Shown here: positions 35,426 to 45,259 of the stretch, piece by piece
Layout: each line of letters opens with the position of its first letter
How positions within the stretch are numbered: position 1 is the first letter of the stretch
Assembly: GCA_036489025.1 (NCBI GenBank)
Contig: DASXGN010000047.1
Span: 124,001-188,000, forward strand
DNA from: Dryocola sp036489025
Lineage (GTDB): Bacteria; Pseudomonadota; Gammaproteobacteria; Enterobacterales; Enterobacteriaceae
Direction of reading: 5' to 3'
Length of the DNA: 64,000 bases
Made by a program: the position numbers and the translations under genes
Notes under the pieces: generated by a model
The model's input: only the letters and a program-made list of their open reading frames with translations
Told to the model about the DNA's origin: nothing
Databases searched by the model: none

Positions 35426-35998
35426 ATGTCGATGAAAATCGAAATCATCAAAGATAAAATCCTCTCGGATAACTACTTTATCCTGCGCAACATAACCTAC
35501 GATTTATCCCGCAGCGGCAGCGAAGCCGTGCGCCATAAGCGTGAGGTGTACGATCGCGGCAACGGCGCAACGATGCTGCTTTACAGCCGTGAAAAGAAAA
35601 CCGTGGTGCTGACCCGCCAGTTTCGGGTGGCCACCTGGGTAAACGGCAACGCCGATGGGATGCTGATCGAAGCCTGTGCCGGGCTGCTGGATGAAGACGA
35701 ACCGGAAGTCTGCGCGCGTAAAGAAGCTATGGAAGAAACGGGTTATCTCGTGGGTGAGGTTGAGAAACTATTCGAGCTGTATATGTCTCCCGGCGGCGTG
35801 ACCGAGCTCATCCACTTTTATATGGCGGAATATACCGATGCCCAGCGGGAGTTCGCAGGCGGCGGCGTGGATGATGAAGATATCGACGTGCTGGAGATGC
35901 CGTTTAAGCAGGCGCTGGAGATGGTCGGCCGCGGTGAAATACGCGATGGCAAAACGGTTATCCTCCTGCAGCAGCTTCAGTTGCGCAATGTGATGTAA
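35426..35998 (+). CDS. nudK: GDP-mannose pyrophosphatase NudK
   Basis: NudK is a Nudix hydrolase that splits GDP-mannose to GMP and mannose-1-phosphate in E. coli. The 190 residues compare with 191. The Nudix box is GLLDEDEPEVCARKEAMEETGY around residues 90-112 (Gly, REx2EE-like KEAMEETG). The start MSMKIEIIKDKILSDNYF is 5-6 bases after GGAG. It lies between the chemoreceptor and ypfG on the same strand; in E. coli it is next to aegA, which is missing here. Confidence 0.94.
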   Translation: MSMKIEIIKDKILSDNYFILRNITYDLSRSGSEAVRHKREVYDRGNGATMLLYSREKKTVVLTRQFRVATWVNGNADGMLIEACAGLLDEDEPEVCARKEAMEETGYLVGEVEKLFELYMSPGGVTELIHFYMAEYTDAQREFAGGGVDDEDIDVLEMPFKQALEMVGRGEIRDGKTVILLQQLQLRNVM

Positions 35999-36147
35999 CA
36001 AAACTATGTAATTCAAGTGGTTATTGGATGGCGTTTTTCATTAACGCTATCCGACAAATCCGATTGAGCGCGGGCACTGAGAAGCCGAAGATATCGCCAA
36101 ATTCTGTACGTTTTTTTCTCTTCGCCCTCTCAGGATATGTGCCGCTA

Positions 36148-37191
36148 ATGTATGACCGGATGAAATCGCTCCTTCTCTTCAGTTTGTTTCTGGCGAGCTC
36201 CGCTTTCGCGGCCCCGGCACAAAAATCCTTTTCCGACTGGCAGGTCACCTGCAATAACCAAAACTTCTGCTCCGCGCGAAATACCGGCCTGCATCAGGGG
36301 CTGGTGATGACGCTTACCCGCAGCGCCGGGGCGCATACCGACGTGAATCTGCGTATTGATTTAGGCAATCTGGATACCGCTGAAGCTAAGGCAGCGCCGA
36401 TTGCGCCTCGCCTGCTGGTGGACGATAAGCCGCTGCTGCTGGATAAGGCCAGGTGGAAGGAAACGCCGCACCATCTGGTCACCGACGATGCTGATGCGGT
36501 GAATACCCTGCTGGAAACCGTCGGCGATGCCAATGCTATTACGCTGCTGAACGGGCAGGGCACGGTTTCGCTGAGCGGGCTGAAGGCGGCTCTGCTGTTC
36601 ATTGACAGCCAGCAAAAACGCGTCGGCAGCGAAACTGCATGGATTAAAAAAGGGGACGATCCGCCGCTTAGCGTGCCGCCAGCCCCCGCCCTGAAAGAGA
36701 TAGCCATTACCAATCCTACGCCAACGCCTTTTGCGCAGACTGAGCTTGATGACCTGCTCGACTACGGCACCTGGCGCATGAACAACAGCCAGTGCTCGCT
36801 TGACCCTCTGCGCCGCGAAGTGCGTGTTTTTGCCCTGAGTGATGACAAGGCCTTAATGCTGCTTAGCTGCGAAGCCGGAGCCTACAACGTGGTGGATCTG
36901 GCCTGGATAGTCTCCCGCATGAAGCCCTTTATTGCCCGACAGATTCATCTCCGTTTGCCCTTTACGCCGCAGAGCGGAGAGACGGATCTTGAGCTGATGA
37001 ACACGGGCTATGACGAAGCTAATAAAGAATTAACGACGCTTGCGAAAGGGCGCGGCTTAGGTGACTGCGGCATTGCAAGCCGCTGGCGCTTTGACGGCCA
37101 GCGTTTTCGGCTGGTGCGCTATGCTGAAGAACCAACCTGCGACGGCTGGCACGGCAGCGGAGCGTGGCCGACTTTGTGGGTGACGAAATAG
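36148..37191 (+). CDS. ypfG: DUF1176 periplasmic protein YpfG
   Basis: A secreted protein of the DUF1176 family, function unknown. Starting at 36148 (MYDRMKSLLLFSLFLASSAFA) it has 347 residues, the length I recall for E. coli YpfG at the same site between nudK and tktB. A signal peptide ends at AFA near residue 22. Six or so cysteines (CNNQNFC, NSQCSLD, LLSCEAG, DCGIAS, PTCDGW) could form disulfides. A longer frame from 36028 adds a non-conserved leader. MKSLLLF at 36160 is an alternative start. Confidence 0.85.
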   Translation: MYDRMKSLLLFSLFLASSAFAAPAQKSFSDWQVTCNNQNFCSARNTGLHQGLVMTLTRSAGAHTDVNLRIDLGNLDTAEAKAAPIAPRLLVDDKPLLLDKARWKETPHHLVTDDADAVNTLLETVGDANAITLLNGQGTVSLSGLKAALLFIDSQQKRVGSETAWIKKGDDPPLSVPPAPALKEIAITNPTPTPFAQTELDDLLDYGTWRMNNSQCSLDPLRREVRVFALSDDKALMLLSCEAGAYNVVDLAWIVSRMKPFIARQIHLRLPFTPQSGETDLELMNTGYDEANKELTTLAKGRGLGDCGIASRWRFDGQRFRLVRYAEEPTCDGWHGSGAWPTLWVTK

Positions 37192-37211
37192 CACTTTTTT
37201 TAGCCGAGTTT

Positions 37212-37255
37212 GCCCTCATCGCAACTTCTGCCAATCCGCGGAAGAGGATGAGGGC
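37212..37255. terminator. Palindrome between convergent ypfG and tktB
   Basis: GCCCTCATC and GATGAGGGC pair, with inner CTTC/GAAG. It lies between the two stops and resembles other CCCTCAT extragenic palindromes in the window (7899-7942). Confidence 0.6.
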
Positions 37256-37269
37256 GAACTAACGCTGAA

Positions 37270-39267
37270 TTATTTCCCCAAAACTTTCTTCGCCTTGCTC
37301 ACCACGTTTTCGACCGTAAAGCCAAAGTATGGGAACAGCTTGTCCGCAGGGGCGGATTCACCGTAGCTGGTCATGCCGACGATGGCACCTTTCAGGCCGA
37401 CGTATTTATACCAGTAGTCTGCTATACCGGCCTCAACCGCCACGCGTGCGGCGATATCAGAAGGTAAGACTGATTCCCGATACGCTTCATCCTGCGCGTC
37501 AAACACGTCCGTCGACGGCAGGGAAACGACCCTGACTTTATGGCCTTCAGCCGTTAGCTTCTCCGCCGCCAGAACGGTAATTTCCATTTCCGAGCCGGTG
37601 GCAATCAGGATGATATCCGGCGTGCCGCCGCTGTCCTTGAGGATATAGCCGCCGCGGCTGACCGCTTTGAGCTGTTCCGTATTGCGATCCATCTGCGCCA
37701 GGTTCTGACGCGAGAGGATTAGCGCGGTCGGGCCGTTATGGCGCTCAACCGCTGCTTTCCAGGCGACGGCGGCTTCCACCTGATCGCACGGCCGCCAGGT
37801 GCTGAAGTTTGGCGTCAGGCGCAGGCTGGCAAGCTGCTCTACCGCCTGGTGTGTCGGTCCGTCTTCGCCCAGCCCGATGGAGTCATGGGTGTAAACCATT
37901 ATCTGGCGGGCTTTCATCAGGGCCGCCATGCGCGCCGCGTTGCGGGCGTATTCGACAAACATCAAGAAGGTGGCGGTGTAGGGCACAAATCCGCCGTGAT
38001 GGGCAATGCCGTTGGCGATGGCCGTCATGCCAAACTCGCGCACGCCGTAGTGAATGTAGTTACCCGCGAGATCTTCTTTGATGGATTTTGAGCCGGACCA
38101 AATCGTCAGGTTACTGGGCGCAAGGTCAGCCGAACCGCCGAGCAGCTCTGGCAGTAGAGGACCTATGCTGTTGAGCGTATTCTGGGAAGCTTTACGCGTG
38201 GCGATTTTAGCCGGTTTGGCCTGCAAATCTTCGATGAGTTTCTGCGTGGTTTCCTGCCAGCCTTTCGGCAGTTTGCCATTCATGCGGCGGGTAAATTCTG
38301 CGGCTAAATCCGGATAGGCTTTGGCATAAGCGGCAAATTTATCTTTCCAGGCCGCTTCGGCTTTTTCACCGGCCTGTTTCGCATCCCAGGCCTGATAAAT
38401 ATCCTTAGGAATTTCAAAGGCCGGATATTTCCAGCCGAGCTTCTGACGTGCCAGCGCGACTTCTTCTTCGCCCAGCGCCGCGCCGTGCGCCTCTTCTTTA
38501 CCCGCCTTGTTCGGCGAGCCAAAGCCGATCACCGTCCGGCAGATAATCAGCGAAGGTTTATCCGTGACGCTCTGCGCCTCCTGAATGGCCTTTTTAATCG
38601 CTTCCGGATCGTGGCCGTCTATCTCATGCACCACGTGCCAGCGGTAGGCTTCGAAGCGTTTGGCGGTATCATCGGTAAACCAGCCTTTCGTTTCACCGTC
38701 GATGGAAATGCCGTTGCTATCGTAAAAGCCGATGAGTTTGCCCAGGCCCAGCGTGCCCGCCAGCGAGCAGGCTTCATGAGAAATGCCTTCCATCAGGCAG
38801 CCGTCGCCCATAAAAACGTAGGTGAAGTGGTCAACAACTTCATGCTCGGGGCGGTTGAACTGTGCGCCCAGCGTTCTTTCGGCAATGGCAAGCCCTACGG
38901 CGTTAGCCAGCCCTTGTCCGAGCGGCCCGGTGGTGGTTTCCACGCCGGGCGTATAGCCTTTCTCCGGGTGGCCTGGGGTTTTGGAGTGCAGCTGGCGGAA
39001 GTTCTTTAGCTCTTCCATCGGCAGGTCATAGCCGCTCAGGTGCAGCAGGCTGTAGAGCAGCATTGACGCATGCCCGTTGGACAGAATGAAGCGATCCCGG
39101 TCGGCCCAGGTGGGGTTGCTGGGGTTATGCTTCAGGAAGTCGCTCCAGAGCACTTCGGCGATATCCGCCATGCCCATCGGTGCGCCGGGGTGGCCCGAAT
39201 TTGCTTTTTGTACCGCATCCATACTCAGGGCACGAATGGCATTGGCAAGCTCTCTACGAGATGACAT
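37270..39267 (-). CDS. tktB: Transketolase (TktB type)
   Basis: Transketolase moves two-carbon units between sugar phosphates with thiamine diphosphate. The 665 residues (E. coli TktB 667) begin MSSRRELANAIRALSMDAVQKANSGHPG, in two blocks, and include the TPP motif GDGCLMEGISHEACSLAG and the second-domain YTHDSIGLGEDGPTHQ. TktB rather than TktA is chosen from its position 19 bp downstream of talA, opposite maeB, as in E. coli, where talA-tktB is RpoS-dependent. The C-terminus VLGK is shorter than in E. coli. Confidence 0.94.
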   Translation of the reverse strand: MSSRRELANAIRALSMDAVQKANSGHPGAPMGMADIAEVLWSDFLKHNPSNPTWADRDRFILSNGHASMLLYSLLHLSGYDLPMEELKNFRQLHSKTPGHPEKGYTPGVETTTGPLGQGLANAVGLAIAERTLGAQFNRPEHEVVDHFTYVFMGDGCLMEGISHEACSLAGTLGLGKLIGFYDSNGISIDGETKGWFTDDTAKRFEAYRWHVVHEIDGHDPEAIKKAIQEAQSVTDKPSLIICRTVIGFGSPNKAGKEEAHGAALGEEEVALARQKLGWKYPAFEIPKDIYQAWDAKQAGEKAEAAWKDKFAAYAKAYPDLAAEFTRRMNGKLPKGWQETTQKLIEDLQAKPAKIATRKASQNTLNSIGPLLPELLGGSADLAPSNLTIWSGSKSIKEDLAGNYIHYGVREFGMTAIANGIAHHGGFVPYTATFLMFVEYARNAARMAALMKARQIMVYTHDSIGLGEDGPTHQAVEQLASLRLTPNFSTWRPCDQVEAAVAWKAAVERHNGPTALILSRQNLAQMDRNTEQLKAVSRGGYILKDSGGTPDIILIATGSEMEITVLAAEKLTAEGHKVRVVSLPSTDVFDAQDEAYRESVLPSDIAARVAVEAGIADYWYKYVGLKGAIVGMTSYGESAPADKLFPYFGFTVENVVSKAKKVLGK

Positions 39268-39286
39268 GTTTCACTCCACTGTCTTG

Positions 39287-40237
39287 TTAAAGTTTGGCGG
39301 CCAGTAAATCTTCCAGTTTGCGCTGATCGACGGCGAACAGGCGGATACCTTCCGCCAGCTTATCTACCGCCATCGGATCCTGGTTGTGCTCCCAGCGGAA
39401 CTCTGCCTCGCTCAGCGGCTGCGGACGGCGGAAGCCCTGCGACATCGGCACTAATTTGCGGATGACCGGCTCTTCGCTTTCCTGAAGCTGTTGCAGCAGA
39501 TTAGGCGCAATGGTCAGACGGTCGCAGCCGGCCAGGGCAAGGATCTGCTCCGTGCGGCGGAAGCTAGCCCCCATGACCACGGTGCTGTAGTTATGCTGCT
39601 TAAAGTAATCATAGATATTGCGTACGGATTTGACGCCGGGATCTTCTTCCACGACGTAGGGGTCCATTGGCTTGCGGACCTGATACCAGTCGTAAATGCG
39701 CCCCACGAAAGGCGAAATCAGAAAAACGCCGGCTTCGGCGCAGGCGCGCGCCTGGGCAAATGAAAACAGCAGCGTCAGGTTGCAGTCGATGCCTTCTTTT
39801 TGCAGCTGCTCTGCGGCGCGGATGCCTTCCCAGGTGGAGGCGAGCTTGATAAGAATACGCGATTTATCAATGCCCTGTTCGGCATACAGCTCAACCAGGT
39901 GCCGCGCTTTGGCGACGCTTTTTTCTTTATCGAAGGAGAGGCGGGCGTCAACTTCCGTGGAGACGCGTCCGGGAATGCTTTTCAGAATTTCCGCACCAAA
40001 GTTCACCGCCAGTTTGTCGCTGGCCTCCACCACCTGCTCTTCCTGAGTGCCGCCGCGCTTTTTGCCCCAGGCCAGCGCATCGTCAATAAGCGTTTGATAA
40101 TGCTCAAGTCCTGCGGCTTTCAGTAGCAGAGAGGGGTTGGTAGTGGCATCAATAGGCTGGTAGTGGCGAATGGATTCAATGTCGCCACTGTCGGCAACGA
40201 CGGTGGTGAATTGTTTAATGCCGTCTAGCTGGTTCAT
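39287..40237 (-). CDS. talA: Transaldolase A
   Basis: Transaldolase moves a dihydroxyacetone unit from sedoheptulose-7-phosphate to glyceraldehyde-3-phosphate. The 316 residues equal E. coli TalA when started at MNQLDGIKQFTTVVADSG (40237), after AGGAGATAGTT. The Schiff-base lysine is in RILIKLASTWEGIRAAEQL near residue 131. An upstream ATG at 40279 has no homology. It forms an operon with tktB and is divergent from maeB. Confidence 0.95.
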   Translation of the reverse strand: MNQLDGIKQFTTVVADSGDIESIRHYQPIDATTNPSLLLKAAGLEHYQTLIDDALAWGKKRGGTQEEQVVEASDKLAVNFGAEILKSIPGRVSTEVDARLSFDKEKSVAKARHLVELYAEQGIDKSRILIKLASTWEGIRAAEQLQKEGIDCNLTLLFSFAQARACAEAGVFLISPFVGRIYDWYQVRKPMDPYVVEEDPGVKSVRNIYDYFKQHNYSTVVMGASFRRTEQILALAGCDRLTIAPNLLQQLQESEEPVIRKLVPMSQGFRRPQPLSEAEFRWEHNQDPMAVDKLAEGIRLFAVDQRKLEDLLAAKL

Positions 40238-40497
40238 AACTATCTCCTTGAAATACAATGTCTTTATGGAGTGTTCCATGTCACTCGCGTGGGAAAGTCA
40301 ACAAATGCATAACTAAAAAGCATAGCAGACGGCCTGGGAGATGCTGTTAAGGATAGGTAACATAGTCACTATAATTCTCTAACAAAAATGACCCCGGATG
40401 TTGATAACATGGCTATGTTCAAAGTTTAGCGAGCGCTCAGGCGTGATACTACGTGACCTTAGCGATCCCAGATAAAGAGTAAAAAAGGAACGAAGCA

Positions 40498-42777
40498 ATG
40501 GATGAACAACTGAAGCAAAGCGCCCTCGATTTTCACGAATTCCCCATTCCCGGAAAAATTCAGGTCTCTCCTACCAAACCGCTGGCGACGCAGCGTGATT
40601 TGGCCCTGGCCTACTCGCCGGGCGTTGCGGCACCTTGCCTGGAAATCGAAAAAGATCCGCTGGCGGCCTATAAATACACCGCGCGCGGCAACCTGGTCGG
40701 CGTTGTTTCTAACGGCACAGCGGTGCTGGGGCTGGGCAACATTGGTGCCCTCGCCGGTAAGCCCGTGATGGAAGGTAAAGGCGTTCTGTTTAAGAAATTT
40801 GCCGGTATTGACGTGTTCGATATCGAAGTGGACGAGCTGGATCCGGACAAGCTTATTGACGTGATTGCCGCGCTTGAGCCAACCTTTGGCGGTATTAACT
40901 TAGAAGATATCAAAGCGCCAGAGTGTTTCTACATTGAGAAAAAGCTGCGCGAACGCATGAATATTCCTGTGTTCCACGACGATCAGCACGGCACCGCCAT
41001 CATCTGTACCGCCGCGGTGCTCAACGGCCTGCGCGTCGTGGAGAAAAATATTTCTGACGTTCGCCTGGTGGTTTCCGGCGCGGGCGCCTCGGCCATTGCC
41101 TGCATGAACCTGCTGGTGCAGCTGGGCATTCAAAAGCACAACATTGTGGTCTGCGATTCCAAAGGCGTCATCTATAAAGGCCGTGAAGAGAACATGGCCG
41201 AAACCAAAGCCGCCTACGCGGTGGAAGATAGCGGCAAGCGCACGCTGGATGAGGTGATTGAAGGCGCGGATATCTTCCTCGGCTGCTCCGGCCCGAAAGC
41301 GATGAGCCAGGAGATGGTAAAGAAAATGGCCCGCTCGCCGCTGATTCTGGCGCTGGCGAACCCGGAGCCGGAAATTCTGCCGCCGCTGGCTAAAGAAGTG
41401 CGTCCGGACGCGATTATCTGCACCGGCCGCTCAGACTTCCCGAACCAGGTGAACAACGTGCTGTGCTTCCCGTTCATCTTCCGCGGGGCGCTGGACGTGG
41501 GCGCGACGGCCATTAACGAAGAGATGAAGCTGGCGGCCGTGCACGCCATCGCCGAGCTGGCTCATGCCGAGCAAAGCGACGTGGTGGCCTCCGCCTACGG
41601 TGAAGAAGAGCTGACCTTCGGCCCTGACTACCTGATTCCTAAGCCGTTCGACCCGCGCCTGATCGTGCAGATCGCACCTGCGGTGGCGAAAGCGGCCATG
41701 GATACCGGCGTGGCCACGCGCCCGATTCAGGATTTCGAAGCCTATAAAGAGAAGCTCACCGAGTTTGTCTACAAAACTAACCTCTTCATGAAGCCGATCT
41801 TCTCTCAGGCGCGCAAAGATCCAAAACGCGTGGTGCTGGCGGAGGGTGAAGAGGCGCGCGTGCTGCACGCCACTCAGGAGCTCATCACCCTCGGCCTGGC
41901 GAAACCGATTCTGATTGGTCGTCCTGCCGTTATCGAGATGCGCCTGAAAAAGCTCGGCCTGCAAATGCGCGCCGGGAAGGATTTTGAGATCGTGAACAAC
42001 GAGTCGGATCCGCGTTTCAAGGAATACTGGAACGAGTATTACAGCATCATGAAACGCCGCGGCATTACTCAGGAGCAGGCGCAGCGGGCGGTCATCAGCA
42101 ATACCACGGTGATTGGGGCCATCATGGTACACCGTGGCGAAGCGGATGCGATGATTTGCGGCACCATCGGGGAATACCACGAGCACTTCGAAGTGGTCGA
42201 GAAGCTGTTTGGCTATCGCGAAGGCGTGAAGGCGGCGGGAGCGATGAACGCGCTGCTGCTGCCGAGCGGCAACACCTTTATTGCCGATACCTACGTCAAC
42301 GACGACCCGTCTCCGGAAGAGCTGACCGAAATCACGCTGCTGGCGGCAGAAACGGTTCGCCGCTTCGGTATCGAACCAAAAGTTGCGCTGCTGTCCCACT
42401 CCAACTACGGCTCTTCAAACTCTAAGGCGGCGTGCAAAATGCGCGCGACGCTTGAGATGGTGCGCGAGCGCGCGCCGGAGCTGGAAATTGACGGCGAAAT
42501 GCACGGCGACGCCGCGCTGGTGGAGAGCATCCGCAATGACCGCATGCCGGACAGCCCGCTGAAAGGCTCGGCCAATATCCTGATTATGCCGAACGTCGAA
42601 GCGGCGCGTATCAGCTATAACCTGCTGCGCGTTTCAAGCTCAGAAGGGGTGACCGTCGGGCCGGTCCTGATGGGCGTGGCGAAGCCGGTGCACGTGTTAA
42701 CGCCGATTGCTTCCGTGCGCCGTATCGTCAATATGGTGGCGCTGGCCGTGGTTGAGGCGCAGACGGCTCCGCTGTAA
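40498..42777 (+). CDS. maeB: NADP-dependent malic enzyme with C-terminal phosphotransacetylase-like domain
   Basis: MaeB decarboxylates malate to pyruvate, making NADPH. The 759 residues equal E. coli MaeB. The malic domain comes first (SPGVAAPCLEIEKDP, FHDDQHGTAIICTAAVLNGLR), with the NADP fold VSGAGASAIACMNLL near residue 195. From about residue 430 a Pta-like domain follows (VVLAEGEEARVL, DAMICGTIGEYHEH), thought to be regulatory rather than catalytic. In E. coli the eut operon lies between maeB and hemF; here the genes are adjacent and convergent. Confidence 0.97.
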   Translation: MDEQLKQSALDFHEFPIPGKIQVSPTKPLATQRDLALAYSPGVAAPCLEIEKDPLAAYKYTARGNLVGVVSNGTAVLGLGNIGALAGKPVMEGKGVLFKKFAGIDVFDIEVDELDPDKLIDVIAALEPTFGGINLEDIKAPECFYIEKKLRERMNIPVFHDDQHGTAIICTAAVLNGLRVVEKNISDVRLVVSGAGASAIACMNLLVQLGIQKHNIVVCDSKGVIYKGREENMAETKAAYAVEDSGKRTLDEVIEGADIFLGCSGPKAMSQEMVKKMARSPLILALANPEPEILPPLAKEVRPDAIICTGRSDFPNQVNNVLCFPFIFRGALDVGATAINEEMKLAAVHAIAELAHAEQSDVVASAYGEEELTFGPDYLIPKPFDPRLIVQIAPAVAKAAMDTGVATRPIQDFEAYKEKLTEFVYKTNLFMKPIFSQARKDPKRVVLAEGEEARVLHATQELITLGLAKPILIGRPAVIEMRLKKLGLQMRAGKDFEIVNNESDPRFKEYWNEYYSIMKRRGITQEQAQRAVISNTTVIGAIMVHRGEADAMICGTIGEYHEHFEVVEKLFGYREGVKAAGAMNALLLPSGNTFIADTYVNDDPSPEELTEITLLAAETVRRFGIEPKVALLSHSNYGSSNSKAACKMRATLEMVRERAPELEIDGEMHGDAALVESIRNDRMPDSPLKGSANILIMPNVEAARISYNLLRVSSSEGVTVGPVLMGVAKPVHVLTPIASVRRIVNMVALAVVEAQTAPL

Positions 42778-42783
42778 GGGCTC

Positions 42784-42806
42784 CCCCTTCCTGAAAAGGG
42801 AAGGGG
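42784..42806. terminator. Bidirectional hairpin between maeB and hemF
   Basis: CCCCTTCC-TGAAAAG-GGAAGGGG lies between the convergent stops, followed by AAAA, which becomes a T run for hemF on the minus strand. Confidence 0.75.
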
Positions 42807-42810
42807 AAAA

Positions 42811-43716
42811 CTAAATCCAGTCCCTCACCGGCAGGAAATCACGATATAAGGCGGCCTCCGGGCTGCCTTTTTCTGGCTGATAGTTATATTCCCAGCGCAC
42901 CAGCGGCGGCATCGACATTAATATCGATTCCGTGCGACCGCCGGTTTGCAGACCGAACAGCGTGCCTCTGTCCCACACCAGATTAAATTCTACGTAGCGG
43001 CCGCGGCGGTATAGCTGGAAGTCGCGCTGGCGCTCGCCCCAGGCCATGTCTTTGCGGCGTTGTACTATTGGCAAATATGCGTCCAGGTAGCCGTTGCCGA
43101 CGGCCTGCATAAAGCCGAAACAGTAATCAAAATCTGGCGCGTTGAGATCGTCAAAGAACAGCCCGCCGATGCCGCGCTGCTCGCTGCGATGCTTAATAAA
43201 GAAATAGTCGTCGCACCATTTTTTGTAGCGCGGGAAGACCTCATCGCCGAAGGGCTGGCACAGGTCGCGAGCCGTTTTGTGCCAGTGAACCGCGTCCTCT
43301 TCAAAACCGTAAAACGGCGTTAAATCCAGGCCGCCGCCGAACCACCATACCGGCTCACTGCCGGGCTTTTCCGCAATAAAAAAGCGCACGTTAGCGTGGC
43401 TGGTGGGGACATAAGGATTGAGCGGATGAACGACGAGCGAAACGCCCATCGCTTCGAAGCTGCGTCCGGCCAGTTCAGGGCGGTGCGCGGTTGCCGAGGC
43501 TGGCATTGCATCGCCGTGAACGTGGGAAAAGTTGACCCCCGCCTGTTCGAAGACATTTCCCCCGCGAAGCACCCGGCTGCGGCCACCGCCGCCGCCTTCT
43601 CTTTGCCAGCTGTCCTCTTCGAACCGGCCGCCGTCAACGGCGGCAAGATGCTGGCAGATCGCTTCCTGGAGCTGAAGCAGATACTTTTTTACGGCCTGAA
43701 TATCGGGGGGGTTCAT
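42811..43716 (-). CDS. hemF: Oxygen-dependent coproporphyrinogen III oxidase
   Basis: HemF oxidatively decarboxylates coproporphyrinogen III to protoporphyrinogen IX in heme synthesis. The 301 residues compare with 299 in E. coli. Conserved blocks include AHRPELAGRSFEAMGVSLVVHPLNPYVPTSHANVRFF (in parts), the metal-site histidines within them, and RGRYVEFNLVWDRGT. The start is 4 bp after the amiA stop, so the two genes are an operon, as in E. coli. Confidence 0.97.
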   Translation of the reverse strand: MNPPDIQAVKKYLLQLQEAICQHLAAVDGGRFEEDSWQREGGGGGRSRVLRGGNVFEQAGVNFSHVHGDAMPASATAHRPELAGRSFEAMGVSLVVHPLNPYVPTSHANVRFFIAEKPGSEPVWWFGGGLDLTPFYGFEEDAVHWHKTARDLCQPFGDEVFPRYKKWCDDYFFIKHRSEQRGIGGLFFDDLNAPDFDYCFGFMQAVGNGYLDAYLPIVQRRKDMAWGERQRDFQLYRRGRYVEFNLVWDRGTLFGLQTGGRTESILMSMPPLVRWEYNYQPEKGSPEAALYRDFLPVRDWI

Positions 43717-43720
43717 AGAG

Positions 43721-44593
43721 TTAGCGCTTCTTACCGTGTGCTTTGTGGTTGTCGAACCAGTTGAAGTAGCTGATTACGCCCTCGGCGATGGCGCTGGCAA
43801 TCTTCTGGCGGAACGCCGCGGTGCCGAGCAGTTTCTCTTCGCCGGGGTTGGTAATAAACGAGGTTTCTACCAGCACGGAAGGAATCGACGGCGATTTTAA
43901 TACCACGAAGGCGGCCTGCTCCGTATTGCGGCTGTGGAGCTTATGCACCGGCTTAATCTGCTTAAGTATATGCGAACCCAGCGTCAGGCTGTTCTTGATG
44001 GTGTCGGTTTGCACCAGGTCAAACAGCACCTGCTGCAGATAATGATCTTTATTTTTTACCTTGCTGCCCGCCACGTCATCGGCGGCGTTTTCTTTATCAG
44101 AAAGGTACTTTGCCATGGCGCTACTTGCGCCGCGATTGGAGAGCGCAAACACGGAGGCACCCGCAGCCGTTGGGCTGGTAAATCCATCTGCGTGGATGGA
44201 CATAAACAGATCCGCACCGTGTTGATGGGCGATTTCAACGCGGTCATAAAGGGGAATAAATTCATCGCTGGTACGCGTCAGCTTAGCCTCAATGCCTCTG
44301 CTTCTGAGGATGCTGCGCACGTTTTTGGCAATCGCCAGCACGACGTGTTTTTCCTTTGAACCGTTGTGGCCAATGGCGCCGGTATCAATGCCGCCGTGTC
44401 CTGGGTCAAGCATGACCACGCGGCGCGCGGCGGATTTTTTTGCCGGTTTGCTGTGGCTATTGGTGGTTTTGAGCGTTTTAGTCTCCTGATTGGCCAAAGC
44501 TTTGCTTGCGGCGCTTAGGGTCAGGGCTGCCAAACCAGTAAGCAGCAACTGGCGGCGGGTGGTGAGTTGCGTTAGTGATTTAATTTTGCTCAT
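43721..44593 (-). CDS. amiA: N-acetylmuramoyl-L-alanine amidase AmiA
   Basis: AmiA cleaves septal peptidoglycan between MurNAc and L-Ala during daughter-cell separation. The 290 residues (E. coli 289) start with a Tat signal containing TTRRQLLLTGLAAL and end-of-signal SKALA. The Amidase_3 zinc ligands are in LDPGHGGIDTGAIG, the nearby Glu of KEKHVVL, and SIHADGF; the catalytic Glu is in VLVETSFITNPGE. The lower part (helix with AADDVAGSKVKNKD) is the usual autoinhibitory region released by EnvC. Confidence 0.96.
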   Translation of the reverse strand: MSKIKSLTQLTTRRQLLLTGLAALTLSAASKALANQETKTLKTTNSHSKPAKKSAARRVVMLDPGHGGIDTGAIGHNGSKEKHVVLAIAKNVRSILRSRGIEAKLTRTSDEFIPLYDRVEIAHQHGADLFMSIHADGFTSPTAAGASVFALSNRGASSAMAKYLSDKENAADDVAGSKVKNKDHYLQQVLFDLVQTDTIKNSLTLGSHILKQIKPVHKLHSRNTEQAAFVVLKSPSIPSVLVETSFITNPGEEKLLGTAAFRQKIASAIAEGVISYFNWFDNHKAHGKKR

Positions 44594-44809
44594 GCGGGTG
44601 ATTGTTTTGTCTTATAAAATCCTGATTGGCCTTTATATCGTATCGTTAGCGCGTTAACGACAGGCGTTTGACCGAAATGTTTATCATTTCATTTCAATCC
44701 ATGAATGAGCGGCCAGTATGCCATTTTTTCGCTGCTTTTGCGGCAGATATTGGCTTAATGCCAGCTTCCCGCCATAATCAGGTTTTTAAGACTAAAAGCG
44801 GCTAATACC

Positions 44810-45235
44810 ATGGAAATACGCGTTTTTCGACAGGATGATTTCGAAGAGGTCATTACCCTTTGGGAGCGCTGCGATCTTCTGCGCCCGTGGAACGACCCTG
44901 AAATGGATATCGAACGTAAACTTCAGCACGATGCCGATCTGTTTTTGGTGGCTGAAGTCGGCGGGGAGGTTGTCGGCTCGCTGATGGGCGGCTACGACGG
45001 CCACCGGGGCTCGGCGTATTATCTTGGCGTGCATCCTGAGTTTCGCGGACGCGGCATTGCGAACGCGCTGCTGAGCCGTCTTGAGAAAAAGCTCATCGCG
45101 CGCGGTTGCCCAAAAATCCACATCATGGTGCGGGAAGAAAACGATCTGGTGATCGGCATGTACGAGCGCCTGGAATACGAGCAGCAGGACGTAGTTATGC
45201 TGGGTAAGCGTTTGATTGAAGACCAGGAATATTGA
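44810..45235 (+). CDS. ypeA: GNAT acetyltransferase YpeA
   Basis: A 141-residue GNAT protein with the length of E. coli YpeA. The acetyl-CoA loop is YLGVHPEFRGRGIANALLSRLE (split: YLGVHPEF and RGRGIANALL) and the fold is complete, starting MEIRVFRQDDFEEVITLWERC. The substrate is unknown. It is divergent from amiA and 24 bp before yfeZ. Confidence 0.93.
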   Translation: MEIRVFRQDDFEEVITLWERCDLLRPWNDPEMDIERKLQHDADLFLVAEVGGEVVGSLMGGYDGHRGSAYYLGVHPEFRGRGIANALLSRLEKKLIARGCPKIHIMVREENDLVIGMYERLEYEQQDVVMLGKRLIEDQEY

Positions 45236-45259
45236 TTTCCTGCGGACAGGTTAGCGTTG

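Noticed and set aside
21334..36000. Genomic island containing nap, the chemoreceptor and neighbours
   Set aside because: No integrase, IS, tRNA junction or flanking repeat; nap base composition looks like that of the core genes. Rearrangement is more likely than recent transfer.
41431..42399. 322-codon minus-strand frame opposite maeB
   Set aside because: Shadow of maeB; no ribosome binding site, motif or neighbour supports it.
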